Shown piece by piece: positions 35,283 to 45,600 of a stretch of 64,000 nt of DNA (positions are counted from its first letter, which is position 1; every line of letters begins with the position of its first letter). Below the pieces are notes generated by a model. It had not been told where the DNA came from. It worked only from the letters and a program-made list of their open reading frames with translations, and did no database searches. This DNA is from Chitinophagales bacterium (GTDB lineage: Bacteria; Bacteroidota; Bacteroidia; Chitinophagales; Chitinophagaceae): the NCBI GenBank assembly GCA_017303415.1, contig JAFLBJ010000001.1, positions 992,001 through 1,056,000 on the forward strand. The letters run 5' to 3'. The position numbers were made by a program, and so were the translations under genes.

Positions 35283-37874
35283 ATGACAGCCGAACAGCAG
35301 CGCCTGGCTTCAAACAGGACCAAACCCATCCCCCTCGAACAATGGGGCCCCTATATCAGTGAAAGACAATGGGGAACAGTACGCGAAGATTATAGTTCCA
35401 ATGGCGATGCCTGGGGCTACCTGCCTTTTGAACAATCCCATTTCAGGGCCTATCGCTGGGGTGAGGACGGGATCGCCGGTATATCTGATTATTTTCAAAA
35501 CCTCTGTTTGGGTATCGCCCTCTGGAATGGCAAAGACCATATCCTGAAGGAAAGACTCTTTGGCCTCGGGAACTATGAGGGTAACCATGGAGAGGACGTG
35601 AAAGAGCTCTATTACTACCTGGATAATATTCCCTCCCATTATTACATGGAATACCTGTACAAATATCCGCAGCAGGAATTTCCCTATGATGATATAGTCG
35701 AAGAGAACCGTTTGCGGGGAAAGAACGAACCTGAGTATGAGATACTGGACACCGGTGTTTTTGATAATGATGCCTATTTTGATGTGCGAACCACCTACGC
35801 CAAACAAGGCCCCCAGGATATTTTTATTCGCATTGAGATCACCAATCGCTATTCCAAACCCGCACCGGTAACGCTATTGCCAACCTTATGGTTCTATAAC
35901 CGCTGGTCGGATGGGGAAGGTGATGCCAAACCTTCCATGGTTTACAAGAATAAAAATACCGTGCGGGCTGATCACCCAAGGTTAGGTACTTATTATTTTT
36001 ATTTTTTGCGGAGCGATGACCTGTTGTTTACGGAGAATGAAACCAATTGGCATAAAGTAAAAGGAGAAGCAGCGACACCGTTTACCAAGGATGCCTTTCA
36101 CGAGGCCATTATTCACGGTACTCATATTGATGAATTGCGCAAGAAAAAACAAGGCACCAAGTGCAGTCCCGTTTATCAACTTAAACTCAAAGCCGGCGAA
36201 ACCAAGACCATCTATTGTCGCCTGACCAATAAAGAAACTGATAAACCCTTTGCGGCAGGTTGTGAAAAGATATTTGCGCAGCGGAAAGAAGAAGCCGATG
36301 ATTTTTACAATGCGATCATACCTGCACATCTGCCCGAGGAACTGCGAAAGATAAAGCGACAAGCCCTGGCTGGTTTGCTCTGGAGTAAACAGTATTATCA
36401 TTTTGATGTAGAGCAGTGGCTCAACTCCAGTGATGGTATCACTCCCGTAAATCCCGGGAAGAAACATGGGAGAAACCACGATTGGACCCATTTAAAAAAT
36501 CAGGATATCATTGCCATGCCGGATAAATGGGAATATCCCTGGTATGCGGCCTGGGACCTTGCCTTTCATTGTATATCACTGGCCCTGGTGGATCCGGTTT
36601 TTGCCAAGAACCAACTACAATTGGTCATGCGTGAGTGGTACATGAAACCCGATGGACAATTGCCCGCGTATGAGTGGAATTTCAGTGATGTAAACCCGCC
36701 CGTGCAAGCCTTTGCCGCGATGCAGATCTATGAAATCGAAAAAAAGGCCACCGGAGAAGGTGATATTGTATTCCTGAAAAGGGTCTTTCAAAAACTGCTG
36801 ATCAATTTCACCTGGTGGATCAACCGTAAAGACCGGAACGGGAATAACATCTTTGAGGGGGGATTTTTAGGGTTGGATAATATTGGTGTCTTCAACCGTA
36901 GCCATCACCTGCCTGGTGAAATGCAGTTGGAGCAGGCGGATGGTACCAGCTGGATGGGGATGTATGCGTTGAATATGATGGATATGGCGTTGGAGATCGC
37001 GCGCCAGGATATTGCTTTTGAAGATACGGCCACCAAATTCTTTGAACATTTTGTACTGATCGCTGAAGCGCTCAACAGCCATGCGATGTGGAATGAGGAG
37101 GACAAATTCTTTTATGATACCCTTTGTATCGCCGGCTCAGATCCCCTGCCATTGCGTATTCAATCCATTGTGGGGTTGACGAGTCTGTTTGCCGTGTCCA
37201 CCATTGACCACGAATTGCTTGAAAAATTACCGGATTTCACTAAACGGATCTCCTGGTTTGAAAAATACCGGCTCAGTAATAATAAGTATTGGCCCAATGA
37301 GGAGCGAAAAGAGGGAGACGATATTCTGCTTTCTCTCGTCAAGAGAGAGAGGCTTGTGCATTTACTGCAGCGCTTATTGAACGAAGAGGAATTCCTTTCC
37401 GACGGGGGTATACGGGCATTATCAAAATATCACGAGAAAAACCCCTATTCCGTAACCATTGACGGCATACAATACACCATTCAGTACGATCCCGGAGATT
37501 CTACTTCGAGTTTGTTTGGGGGTAATTCCAACTGGCGTGGCCCCGTGTGGATGCCGATCAATTACCTCATCATTCGTTCAATCCGGCATTATGGTGAATA
37601 CTATGGTGATTCCCTGCTGGTTGAATATCCGGTGGGTTCGGGTCAGCAGTTGAACCTATCACAGATAGCCGATGAGTTGACGAGGCGGGTGGTTTCCTTG
37701 TTTATGCGGGATGAAGAGGGTAAGCGAAAATCCTATGCGGAGTATAATTGGTTTTACCAGCGCCCGGGAAATGAGGAGTTGTTGTTATTTTATGAGTATT
37801 TTCATGGGGACAGTGGGAAAGGACTGGGCGCTTCGCACCAAACCGGCTGGACCGCCCTGGTGGCAGCGCTTTAA
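35283..37874 (+). CDS. GH63-family glucosidase, cytoplasmic
   Basis: 863 residues, no signal peptide. The C-terminal (alpha/alpha)6 half carries family-63 style motifs: KWEYPWYAAWDLAFHC, DGQLPAYEWNFSDVNPP and NSNWRGPVWMPINYL near the end, with the WNEEDKFFYD block. The N-terminal half is a beta-sandwich region (EDGIAGISDYFQNLC, GNYEGNHGEDVKE). Bacterial GH63 proteins of this length act on alpha-linked glucosides such as glucosylglycerate or alpha-1,3/1,2 linkages; exact substrate unknown. It starts 125 nt from the divergent GH3 gene. Confidence 0.85.
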   Translation: MTAEQQRLASNRTKPIPLEQWGPYISERQWGTVREDYSSNGDAWGYLPFEQSHFRAYRWGEDGIAGISDYFQNLCLGIALWNGKDHILKERLFGLGNYEGNHGEDVKELYYYLDNIPSHYYMEYLYKYPQQEFPYDDIVEENRLRGKNEPEYEILDTGVFDNDAYFDVRTTYAKQGPQDIFIRIEITNRYSKPAPVTLLPTLWFYNRWSDGEGDAKPSMVYKNKNTVRADHPRLGTYYFYFLRSDDLLFTENETNWHKVKGEAATPFTKDAFHEAIIHGTHIDELRKKKQGTKCSPVYQLKLKAGETKTIYCRLTNKETDKPFAAGCEKIFAQRKEEADDFYNAIIPAHLPEELRKIKRQALAGLLWSKQYYHFDVEQWLNSSDGITPVNPGKKHGRNHDWTHLKNQDIIAMPDKWEYPWYAAWDLAFHCISLALVDPVFAKNQLQLVMREWYMKPDGQLPAYEWNFSDVNPPVQAFAAMQIYEIEKKATGEGDIVFLKRVFQKLLINFTWWINRKDRNGNNIFEGGFLGLDNIGVFNRSHHLPGEMQLEQADGTSWMGMYALNMMDMALEIARQDIAFEDTATKFFEHFVLIAEALNSHAMWNEEDKFFYDTLCIAGSDPLPLRIQSIVGLTSLFAVSTIDHELLEKLPDFTKRISWFEKYRLSNNKYWPNEERKEGDDILLSLVKRERLVHLLQRLLNEEEFLSDGGIRALSKYHEKNPYSVTIDGIQYTIQYDPGDSTSSLFGGNSNWRGPVWMPINYLIIRSIRHYGEYYGDSLLVEYPVGSGQQLNLSQIADELTRRVVSLFMRDEEGKRKSYAEYNWFYQRPGNEELLLFYEYFHGDSGKGLGASHQTGWTALVAAL

Positions 37875-37885
37875 TTCTAATTTCG

Positions 37886-37932
37886 GTTTCCCGCAGCGTT
37901 CGCAGCGCTTCTTAGCGATCGCTGCGAGAAAC
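37886..37932. repeat. Family B inverted repeat, copy B3
   Basis: GTTTCCCGCAGCG (37886-37898) and CGCTGCGAGAAAC (37920-37932), one mismatch, with an inner CGCAGCGCTTCTTAGCGATCG region. It fills the gap between the GH63 and amidase genes. Confidence 0.77.
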
Positions 37933-37944
37933 TAAATATCGAAA

Positions 37945-38736
37945 ATGAATCGACTACTTTTCTTTTTGCTTTTCATTTATGCCTGTACAAACCCATACCG
38001 GGTTACGAATAAAGTTTACAAAAAGCAGGCAAAGGAGTATGCCAAAATACTCCGGGCTTATCCTCTTGAGGATTCCGCGCAGGGGTCTCCCTATTTTGCG
38101 GGTACCACTAATTTTTCTTTACGCAAACCACAGTTTGTCGTCATTCATCACACGGCTCAAAACTCCTGCGACCAAACGTTGAAAACCTTTACCCTTACCC
38201 GCACCAAGGTAAGCGCGCATTATGTGGTCTGCCGGGATGGAACGGTCTTTCACATGCTCAACGATTATTTCCGGGCACACCACGCCGGCGTAAGCAAATG
38301 GGGCAATGCCCTTGACCTCAATTCAGCAAGTATTGGTATTGAGTTGGACAATAATGGCAGTGAGGTTTTTTCGGAAGAGCAGATGAACAGTCTGCTGGTA
38401 TTATTGGGTCGTTTAAAAAAGACCTATGATATTCCCCAGGCCAATTTCGTTGGACATGCCGATGTAGCCCCCGGACGAAAAGTGGACCCGAGCCGGTATT
38501 TTTCCTGGCAACGTTTAGCGGAAAATGGGTTTGGGTATTGGTATGATACAGCGGGGGTGGTGGTTCCGCCTGATTTCAATGCGCTGCAGGCCTTGCGTAT
38601 CATTGGGTATAATATTAAAGATACCGGCACAGCGATACAATCGTATAAGATTCACTTTGTGCCTGCAGATACTACCCGCCTGTTGAATGAAAGCGATAGA
38701 AAGATTTTGACTGATCTGCAAAGAAAGTATCAATAG
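37945..38736 (+). CDS. N-acetylmuramoyl-L-alanine amidase (Amidase_2), lipoprotein
   Basis: 263 residues. Signal ending FIYAC gives a lipid-anchored protein. Amidase_2 zinc domain: FVVIHHTAQNSCDQTL (first His pair), AHYVVCRDGTVFHML, ASIGIELDNNG, and NFVGHADVAPGRKVDPSRYF (second His and the K/D-P motif). It cleaves the bond between MurNAc and the stem peptide or its anhydro form; the Amidase_2 type is shared by AmpD and PGRP-like proteins. The C-terminal part (residues about 200-263) may be a substrate-binding extension. Consistent with the wall-recycling pair at 24 kb. Confidence 0.9.
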   Translation: MNRLLFFLLFIYACTNPYRVTNKVYKKQAKEYAKILRAYPLEDSAQGSPYFAGTTNFSLRKPQFVVIHHTAQNSCDQTLKTFTLTRTKVSAHYVVCRDGTVFHMLNDYFRAHHAGVSKWGNALDLNSASIGIELDNNGSEVFSEEQMNSLLVLLGRLKKTYDIPQANFVGHADVAPGRKVDPSRYFSWQRLAENGFGYWYDTAGVVVPPDFNALQALRIIGYNIKDTGTAIQSYKIHFVPADTTRLLNESDRKILTDLQRKYQ

Positions 38737-38746
38737 AAATAGAGAC

Positions 38747-40288
38747 TTAGTTGAGTTCTCCAGCGGTTTCGTGGTCATCATACCGGTTCCGTTCCTCCAA
38801 TAAGGCCGCTTTCATATTGGCCAATATTTTTCTGTATTTTTTTAATGCGACCAGGTTCTGATGTTCTGTCGGGTCTTTTTGCAGGTCATACAACTCCCAT
38901 TCGTTAACGGTATAAAAGTAGATCAGTTTGTACCGATCACCCCGAATACCGAGGTGGGGTAATACATAATGATCGATCGGGTATTCGTAGTAATGATAAT
39001 AGAGGTTCTTGCGGGGTAGAGTAGAATTTTCTCCGGTCAAGACTGGTTTTATACTCAATCCCTGCATCCAATCCGGTCGGGGTACACCTGCCAGATCGAG
39101 TATGCTGGGGGCGTAGTCAATGTTTTGTACCAGGGTGGTGGAGGTAGAGCCCGGGGTGATATGTCCCGGCCAACGTATGATCAGGGGTGTTTGCATCGAG
39201 ACATCATACATCCATCGTTTATCAAACCAGCCATTTTCTCCAAGATAAAAACCCTGATCACTGGTGTAGATCACTACAGTATTGTTGGCGATACCTTCCT
39301 GATCCAGATAGTCCAATACTTTGCCGGTGCTTTCATCTACCGAGGCGATACAGGCGAGGTAGTCCTGCATGTACCATTGGTATTTTAATTTTAAAATGGC
39401 CACGTCATTCCCCCAGGCGGCATTTAACTGTTCGGCCCGATGCGCGTATATTTTTTGCATCTCCAATCGGTCTGCTTCCGGAATACGGTTCATAAAGAAG
39501 CGATAGCTCCGGGCTTCATTCGAATCCAGTTGAATACCCGGAAGCATTCGAATCTTTTCCGGATCCAGTTTCAGATCGGTGCACCAGGTCATGTCCTTCA
39601 TGATGCTCATCCGTTGTGTTTGCCAGGCTTTACCATGTTCTTCCATTTTGGCAAAGAGTGTGGGTGGTTCCGGAAAGTTTTTCTGGCTAAAGATCCGCAG
39701 GTTACTTAGTGTAGGCACCCAGTTGCGGTGAGGTGCTTTGTGATGGAGCAGGAGCATAAAGGGTTTTGACCGGTCACGGGACTGCAAAAATTGAAGCGCC
39801 TGCTCGGTGATCACTTCGGTGGTATATCCTTCGTAATGAACGGTATCATTGTTCATGTGTATAAGGGCCGGACGGTAGTAAGCCCCTTGCCCGGGTAATA
39901 CTTTCCAATAATCAAAACCTGTGGGTAATGAATGCAGGTGCCATTTGCCTACCAGTGCTGTTTGATAGCCTGCCGCGCTCATCAGTTTGGGCAGGGTGGT
40001 CCTGGTTCCATCAAAAGGAGTACGGTTATCGCGGATACCATTCTTGTGCGAGTGTTGACCAGTAAGCAGGGTAGCCCGCGCAGGGCTACAGATCGAGTTG
40101 CCCACAAAAGCCTTTTTAAATAACATGCCTTCTTTGGCCAGACGATCGAAGGCCGGGGTTTGTATAAATGTATTATTATAGGCACTTATTGCATCGGCAT
40201 CATGGTCATCGCTCATAATGTAGATGATGTTGGGGCGGTTTTGAGCGTGGAGGGAGGTGGCAAGCAGTAGCAGAATTATTAACTTCAT
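38747..40288 (-). CDS. Type I sulfatase (formylglycine-dependent), exported
   Basis: 513 residues with a signal peptide (MKLIILLLLATSLHAQ). Alkaline-phosphatase superfamily sulfatase: metal aspartates in IIYIMSDDHD, and the modification site C67 in ICSPARATLLTG, matching CxPxR, whose Cys must be turned into formylglycine by a separate enzyme not seen here. Later motifs GKWHLHSLPTGFDYW, DQGFYLGENGWFDK and TPLIIRWPGH fit arylsulfatase/heparan-type S1 members. Likely removes sulfate from polysaccharides in the periplasm. Neighbours are an amidase and the Sus-type locus. Confidence 0.93.
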   Translation of the reverse strand: MKLIILLLLATSLHAQNRPNIIYIMSDDHDADAISAYNNTFIQTPAFDRLAKEGMLFKKAFVGNSICSPARATLLTGQHSHKNGIRDNRTPFDGTRTTLPKLMSAAGYQTALVGKWHLHSLPTGFDYWKVLPGQGAYYRPALIHMNNDTVHYEGYTTEVITEQALQFLQSRDRSKPFMLLLHHKAPHRNWVPTLSNLRIFSQKNFPEPPTLFAKMEEHGKAWQTQRMSIMKDMTWCTDLKLDPEKIRMLPGIQLDSNEARSYRFFMNRIPEADRLEMQKIYAHRAEQLNAAWGNDVAILKLKYQWYMQDYLACIASVDESTGKVLDYLDQEGIANNTVVIYTSDQGFYLGENGWFDKRWMYDVSMQTPLIIRWPGHITPGSTSTTLVQNIDYAPSILDLAGVPRPDWMQGLSIKPVLTGENSTLPRKNLYYHYYEYPIDHYVLPHLGIRGDRYKLIYFYTVNEWELYDLQKDPTEHQNLVALKKYRKILANMKAALLEERNRYDDHETAGELN

Positions 40289-40438
40289 ATAGTGAATTTA
40301 TTCATTTTTCAGTTTCTCCCCACGAACGCCAGGAAGCACATGGGTAGCTGCGGGAAACGACCATGCAGCGAAAGAAATTTTTTTGTAGTCATGATTAGGA
40401 GATTCTACTTACTTTTAGTCTAACGAAAATCAACACTC

Positions 40439-40444
40439 AGGAGG
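40439..40444 (+). promoter_or_regulatory. Ribosome binding site AGGAGG deciding a TTG start
   Basis: A full Shine-Dalgarno AGGAGG lies 9 nt before a TTG at 40454. Strong Shine-Dalgarno sites are rare in Bacteroidota, and no in-frame ATG is close, so this supports the TTG start of the sigma gene. Confidence 0.55.
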
Positions 40445-40453
40445 TTAAGGACT

Positions 40454-41050
40454 TTGAATCAATCATCTACATATGATGATAAGACATTGCTATTGCAAGT
40501 GTCACAAGGTAATGAACTAGCATTTCAGGAGCTTTTCAATGCCTGGTCCTCCCGCCTCTATCATTTTACCCTTGGATTAACCAAAACCCACGAACTCGCC
40601 GAAGATATTGTCCAGGATACATTTCTAAAGATATGGCTGCGTCGCGACCGGCTCAACGACGTAGAGCATTTCTCCGCTTACTTATTTCGTATGGCCCAGA
40701 ATGCTGTTGTAGATAGTTTGAAGCGCCAGGCCAACGAGGTATTGATATTAGAAAGGAATATCTCCGTATCCACAGAAGATCCTGAACCGGACAGCCGGTT
40801 ACATATCAAGCTCGTCAAGAATGTGTTGGAAGAGGCCGTGCGCAAATTGCCCGCCCAGCAACAGAAAGTATGGCGGCTACGGCGGGAGTACGGCAAGCGG
40901 ATCAAAGAGATAGCGGCCGAAATGGGCATTTCTGAGATGACCGTCAAGGGCCATCTCAACCGGGCCCAGGCCAGTTTACGCAGTGATCTGGAGCGCGAAT
41001 TCCCGCTGGAAGGGGGCATCCTCATGCTCATTTTAGGTCTGTTACCCTGA
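40454..41050 (+). CDS. ECF sigma factor of the Sus-type locus
   Basis: 198 residues starting at TTG. Region 2: LYHFTLGLTKTHELAEDIVQ, DTFLKIWLRRD and SAYLFRMAQNAVVDSLKR. Region 4: AVRKLPAQQQKVWRLRREYGKRIKEIA and the recognition helix ISEMTVKGHLNRAQASLRSDL. This is the Bacteroidota expansion type that pairs with FecR anti-sigma proteins and a TonB-dependent receptor with an N-terminal signalling domain, here encoded by the following genes. Likely activates susC/susD on a substrate signal. Confidence 0.92.
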   Translation: MNQSSTYDDKTLLLQVSQGNELAFQELFNAWSSRLYHFTLGLTKTHELAEDIVQDTFLKIWLRRDRLNDVEHFSAYLFRMAQNAVVDSLKRQANEVLILERNISVSTEDPEPDSRLHIKLVKNVLEEAVRKLPAQQQKVWRLRREYGKRIKEIAAEMGISEMTVKGHLNRAQASLRSDLEREFPLEGGILMLILGLLP

Positions 41051-41163
41051 TTTTTTTTATCCGCACTGATACCTTTTTTTCCTTTTACAGTCTTTCTTTT
41101 TGCAGGTTAACTTTTTATTACGGGAGCATCAATTTTTTATCAACCCTGCTGTAAAATGGTCAT

Positions 41164-42357
41164 ATGGAGCGTGAACGGATTGAATACCTGTCCCATCAAT
41201 ATATACGCGGTACGGCAGATACTGGCGAAAAAGCAGCCTTTTTGGCCTGGGTCAGAGAGGAAAAGGATGAGGACCTGATCCGGGAGATACTGGCGAAGCA
41301 ATGGGAGGGCTATGAGAGCAAGGCTGAGTTACCATTTGATCAGCGAAGCCGTTTATTTCAGTCTGTACTCCAGGCGGCCCGGCTGTTGCAGGAAGAAGAC
41401 CTTTCTCCGGTCCGTTCTCTTTTATTCTGGAAACGTATGGTGGCCGCCGCTTCGGTGGCGGTATTGCTATTGGCCGGTTATTTTCTTTTTCAGCGTCAGT
41501 CTTCAAGGTCAAATACGTCATCCGGGGTTGTACAAACCCAGGCGCAACGGTTTAAAAACGACGTTGACCCTGGCCAATATAAGGCCAAATTGACACTGGC
41601 CGATGGTAAGGTTGTTATACTGGATAGTGTATTGGCCGGGCAACTTGCCACTCAGGGTGGAACGGTCATTGTCAATAAGAACGGGCAGTTGGTGTATCAA
41701 TCCGAAGGAAAAACAACTGAGGTTCTGTACAACACACTTACCACCGCCAAAGGAGAGACCTATACCACTGTGCTGGCCGATGGGAGTAAAGTATGGCTGA
41801 ACTCCGCTTCCAGCATACGATTTCCCGTGGCTTTTACCGGGAATGAGAGACGCGTGGAAATTACCGGCGAAGCATACTTTGAAGTGGCTCAGGATCACCG
41901 AAAGAAATTTATTGTCAGTAGCCATGGGGTGAATACCGAGGTGCTTGGTACTCACTTCAATATCAATGCATACGCCAATGAAGAAGCTGTAAAGGTTACT
42001 TTATTGGAAGGATCTGTACTGGTCAGCAATCAAACCGACAGTAAAACCATAAAACCCGGGCAGCAGGCATTCGCTGTTGCCAATTCACCATTTACAGTAA
42101 ATCATTCACCTGACCTGGAAGAGGTAATGGCCTGGAAGGATGGCCGGTTTTATTTTGAGAACAGCTCGGTAGAGTCTATTATGAAGCAGGTGGAGAGATG
42201 GTATGATGTGGAAGTAGTATACAAGGATCAGATACCGCATTTGTTTGTAGCAAAAATTCCCAGAGAAGTCCCCATCTCAGAATTGTTGAAATTATTGGAG
42301 CTGACCGATCTAGTTCACTTTAAAATTGAGGGAAAGAAAATTACGGTGATGAAATAG
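41164..42357 (+). CDS. FecR-family anti-sigma factor
   Basis: 397 residues. Cytoplasmic part (1 to about 85, YLSHQYIRGTADTGEKAAF), membrane helix near 92-110 (VAAASVAVLLLAGYFLF), then the periplasmic FecR domain (ADGSKVWLNSASSIRFPVAF, RRVEITGEAYFEVAQD, VNTEVLGTHFNINAYANEEAVKVTLLEGSV) and a C-terminal DUF4974-type domain (YFENSSVESIMKQVERWYDVEV, VPISELLKLLELTD). It holds the sigma factor until the SusC signalling domain touches it. Confidence 0.93.
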   Translation: MERERIEYLSHQYIRGTADTGEKAAFLAWVREEKDEDLIREILAKQWEGYESKAELPFDQRSRLFQSVLQAARLLQEEDLSPVRSLLFWKRMVAAASVAVLLLAGYFLFQRQSSRSNTSSGVVQTQAQRFKNDVDPGQYKAKLTLADGKVVILDSVLAGQLATQGGTVIVNKNGQLVYQSEGKTTEVLYNTLTTAKGETYTTVLADGSKVWLNSASSIRFPVAFTGNERRVEITGEAYFEVAQDHRKKFIVSSHGVNTEVLGTHFNINAYANEEAVKVTLLEGSVLVSNQTDSKTIKPGQQAFAVANSPFTVNHSPDLEEVMAWKDGRFYFENSSVESIMKQVERWYDVEVVYKDQIPHLFVAKIPREVPISELLKLLELTDLVHFKIEGKKITVMK

Positions 42358-42582
42358 GTACCTGTTGAAAAAAAAAGTTCTTACTGGTTGATCCAAATGA
42401 AAACAGGGAAGTGTTCGTACCACTCCCCTGCGAGTAGCCTGGGCTAACCCAATATCAAGCGTTGACTGCTTTCCCGGCCGAGGCTGGGAGATAAACATTG
42501 TATAACCCAAACTAATGCAAAGTTATGTTTTTAAAGGCTATTTGTAAGACGGATGCCTTGTGCAACCTGTTCAACAACCAAA

Positions 42583-42603
42583 CCTGCCTGCCGGCCAGGC
42601 AGG
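42583..42603 (+). promoter_or_regulatory. GC-rich hairpin 11 nt before susC start
   Basis: CCTGCCTG (42583-42590), loop CCGGC, CAGGCAGG (42596-42603). It ends 11 nt before the ATG at 42615, covering the place where a ribosome would load. The surrounding 257-nt gap (42358-42614) otherwise shows no gene. Confidence 0.55.
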
Positions 42604-42614
42604 CGCTGTTGATT

Positions 42615-45600
42615 ATGAAATTTACAGCCATTTTTCTATTTGCGGCGGCCCTCAATGTCAGTGCCAAGGGATATGCCCAGCAGGTAACCCTGTCCTTAAA
42701 GGAGGTGTCCATTGAGGAAGCCTTCAAAGAAATTGAACGGCAGACAGGGTACAGTTTTGTGTATTCGAAAACCCAGATATCCCAAGCCCGCAAACTTACC
42801 TTGAAAGTAAAGAACATGAACCTGGAGGATGTGTTGGAATTGTGTTTTAAGGACCAGCCATTGACCTATACGGTACGGAATAAGTTTATTGTGGTGAAGC
42901 AAAAAACCCTGCAGGCACCTACTATTTCCCTGATCACGGACGACACACAATTACCACCGCCGATAGATGTACGAGGAAGGGTAGTTGACAGTTTGGGAAA
43001 CGGACTCAGTGGAGCCACGGTTCAGGTAAAGGGAAGTAGTATAAAAACACAAACAGACGGAGATGGGTTTTTCGAGTTGAAAGGGATACCTGACAATTCA
43101 GTTTTGCAGATAAGCTATGTAGGGTTCAATTCAGTTGAACTTAAGGCTACTAATGCTGACGCATTGAGCAGGGTGATAATGAAACTAAGCAATAAATCGT
43201 TGACGGCCGTTGTTGTGAGGGGGAATACAGGCTACGGTGTTATTGACCGCGACCACCCCGGCTCTTTTGATGTAATTGATAATAAATTACTGAACCGCCG
43301 GGTGAGCACAAGTATAATGGAACGGATTGAAAACCTCACACCGGGATTATCTTTTGAAACACCCAGTGAACCTAGAGGCGATAACCCTTATGGTATATTG
43401 ATAAGAGGACGAAACAGCATATTTTCCAGCGTTGCACCTTTGATCGTGGTTGATAATTTTCCTTTCGATGGTAATATCAATACTATTAATCCCAACGACA
43501 TTGAAGCCATAACAATACTTAAAGATGCTGCCTCCGCAGCCCGTTGGGGAGCCCGTGCAGGTAATGGGGTAATTGTTATAACAACCAAGCGGGGAGCCTC
43601 TTCACAACCACGCATAAATATTAATTCCAATTTCACTTTCCAGGGCAGACCTGATTTAAGTAAGAAGCCGAGGATCGGAACTGACGATTATATTGAACTG
43701 GAAAAATGGCTTTTTGACCAAGGCTTTTATGATGGGGATATCAATAATACGTTTCAACGCCCACCCCTTACGCCGGTGGTAGAGTTGTTGCTCCAAAAAC
43801 GAAACGGCAGCATTACGGCTGCCGAAGCAGAAGCAGGCATCAATTCATTTAAAGGAACCAATGTAACAGATGACCTGGAGAAATATTTTTACCAACCCAG
43901 TTTTTCCCAACGGCACTCGGTGAATGTAAGTGGTAATACTTCCAATATTAATTACTACCTGTCGGCTGGTTTTGATAAGGCTGTTCCTAATATTGTTGGT
44001 CGTAATTTCTCAGACAGAGTATCATTAAGAAGTCAGAATACATTCAGGGTGTCAAGGAAATTTGAAGTGGAGACAGGGTTAAGTTATGTTCAAAATAATT
44101 CTGTGCGGGCTAATAATCCAGGTATCGATGGTATAAATAGCGGTGGTGGTAAAGGGCTTTACCCCTATGCGGACCTTGTAGATAATAATGGGCAGGGATT
44201 GGTGCTGGTAAAAGATATGCGAGGTATTTACAAAGACACAATGGGAGGTGGAAAAATATTAGACTGGAGATACAATCCCTATAATGAAATTAATGAAGTA
44301 GAAAGCAACACCAGAATCAGAGAATTTTTGATGAATGCGGGCTTACGGTATAAGTTTAATAATAACTTCAATATAGAGTTACGCTATCAATACCACAATG
44401 GACTATCAACAACAAGCGGGTATCAAAAGGAAGGGGCATACAGTACAAGAGATCTCATAAATAAATTCTATCAACCCAATGCAGCCAATAAATTTCCTGT
44501 GCCCATCGGAGGGATCATGGATGTAAATAACTCAGAATTTGTTTCCCATCAGGGCAGAATGCAGTTAAACTATAATAAGGTTTGGAGGGATAAGCATGAT
44601 ATTGGGTTCCTGGCTGGCTGGGAAATTAAAGACCTGACTACAAAAGGAAACAGTTACCGGCTTTACGGATATTCGGAGGAAGGCAGCCGGGTGTATTCAG
44701 GGATGGATTTTGTAAGTTTCTTTCCCCAGTTTAACTATGGCCAGTTTGCCCAGTTTAGAACTAGCCAAATCCCCAACGCCCAGTCAGTTTTTAAAAAGGC
44801 AGACCGGTTTGTATCCTATTTTGCCAATGCCAACTATACATTTGATAAACGTTATACTATTTCTGCTAGTGCAAGGGAAGATGCGGCCAACCTGTTTGGC
44901 GTAAAGACAAATCAAAAAGGCGTACCTCTATGGTCTGTAGGGGCAGCCTGGCAAATTAATAATGAGAAATTTTACAATATTGAATGGATGTCTGATCTGC
45001 GGCTCCGGGCATCCTTTGGGCATACTGGTAATTTCTCAAGAGCAACATCTGCTATTTCTACCATAGCATACAACGATTTTCCTAATTTTTTGGGTAATGC
45101 TTTTGCTAGGATTCTAAATCCCCCCAATGCGGAATTGCGTTGGGAACGTAATAAGACACTCAACCTCGGGATTGATTTCAGTATATTGAATAAGAGGATT
45201 TCAGGTACCATTGAATATTACAGGAAGAAGAATATTGACCTGATGGCACAGGCTCCTATTGACCCTACCGTTGGATTTACCCCGGTGAATGGTGGCACTT
45301 CTTATGTATATAGGAATACGGCGAGTATGAAAGGACATGGACTGGAATTGAGTTTATTTACGAAAAACTTAGAGGGAAGAAAATTCCAATGGAGCACCGC
45401 TTTCTTGTATAGCTCCAGCCTTTCAAAAGTGTATGAATATTTTGTTCCGCCGCCAACCCGGTCTTCTGCGTATCTCGGTAATAATAGTACACCCCTAATC
45501 GGAAAGCCATTGTACAAATTGTACAGCTACCAATGGGCAGGTCTTGATCCTGCCAACGGTGATCCACAGGGGTATTTAGGCAAGGATAAAAGCAAAGATT

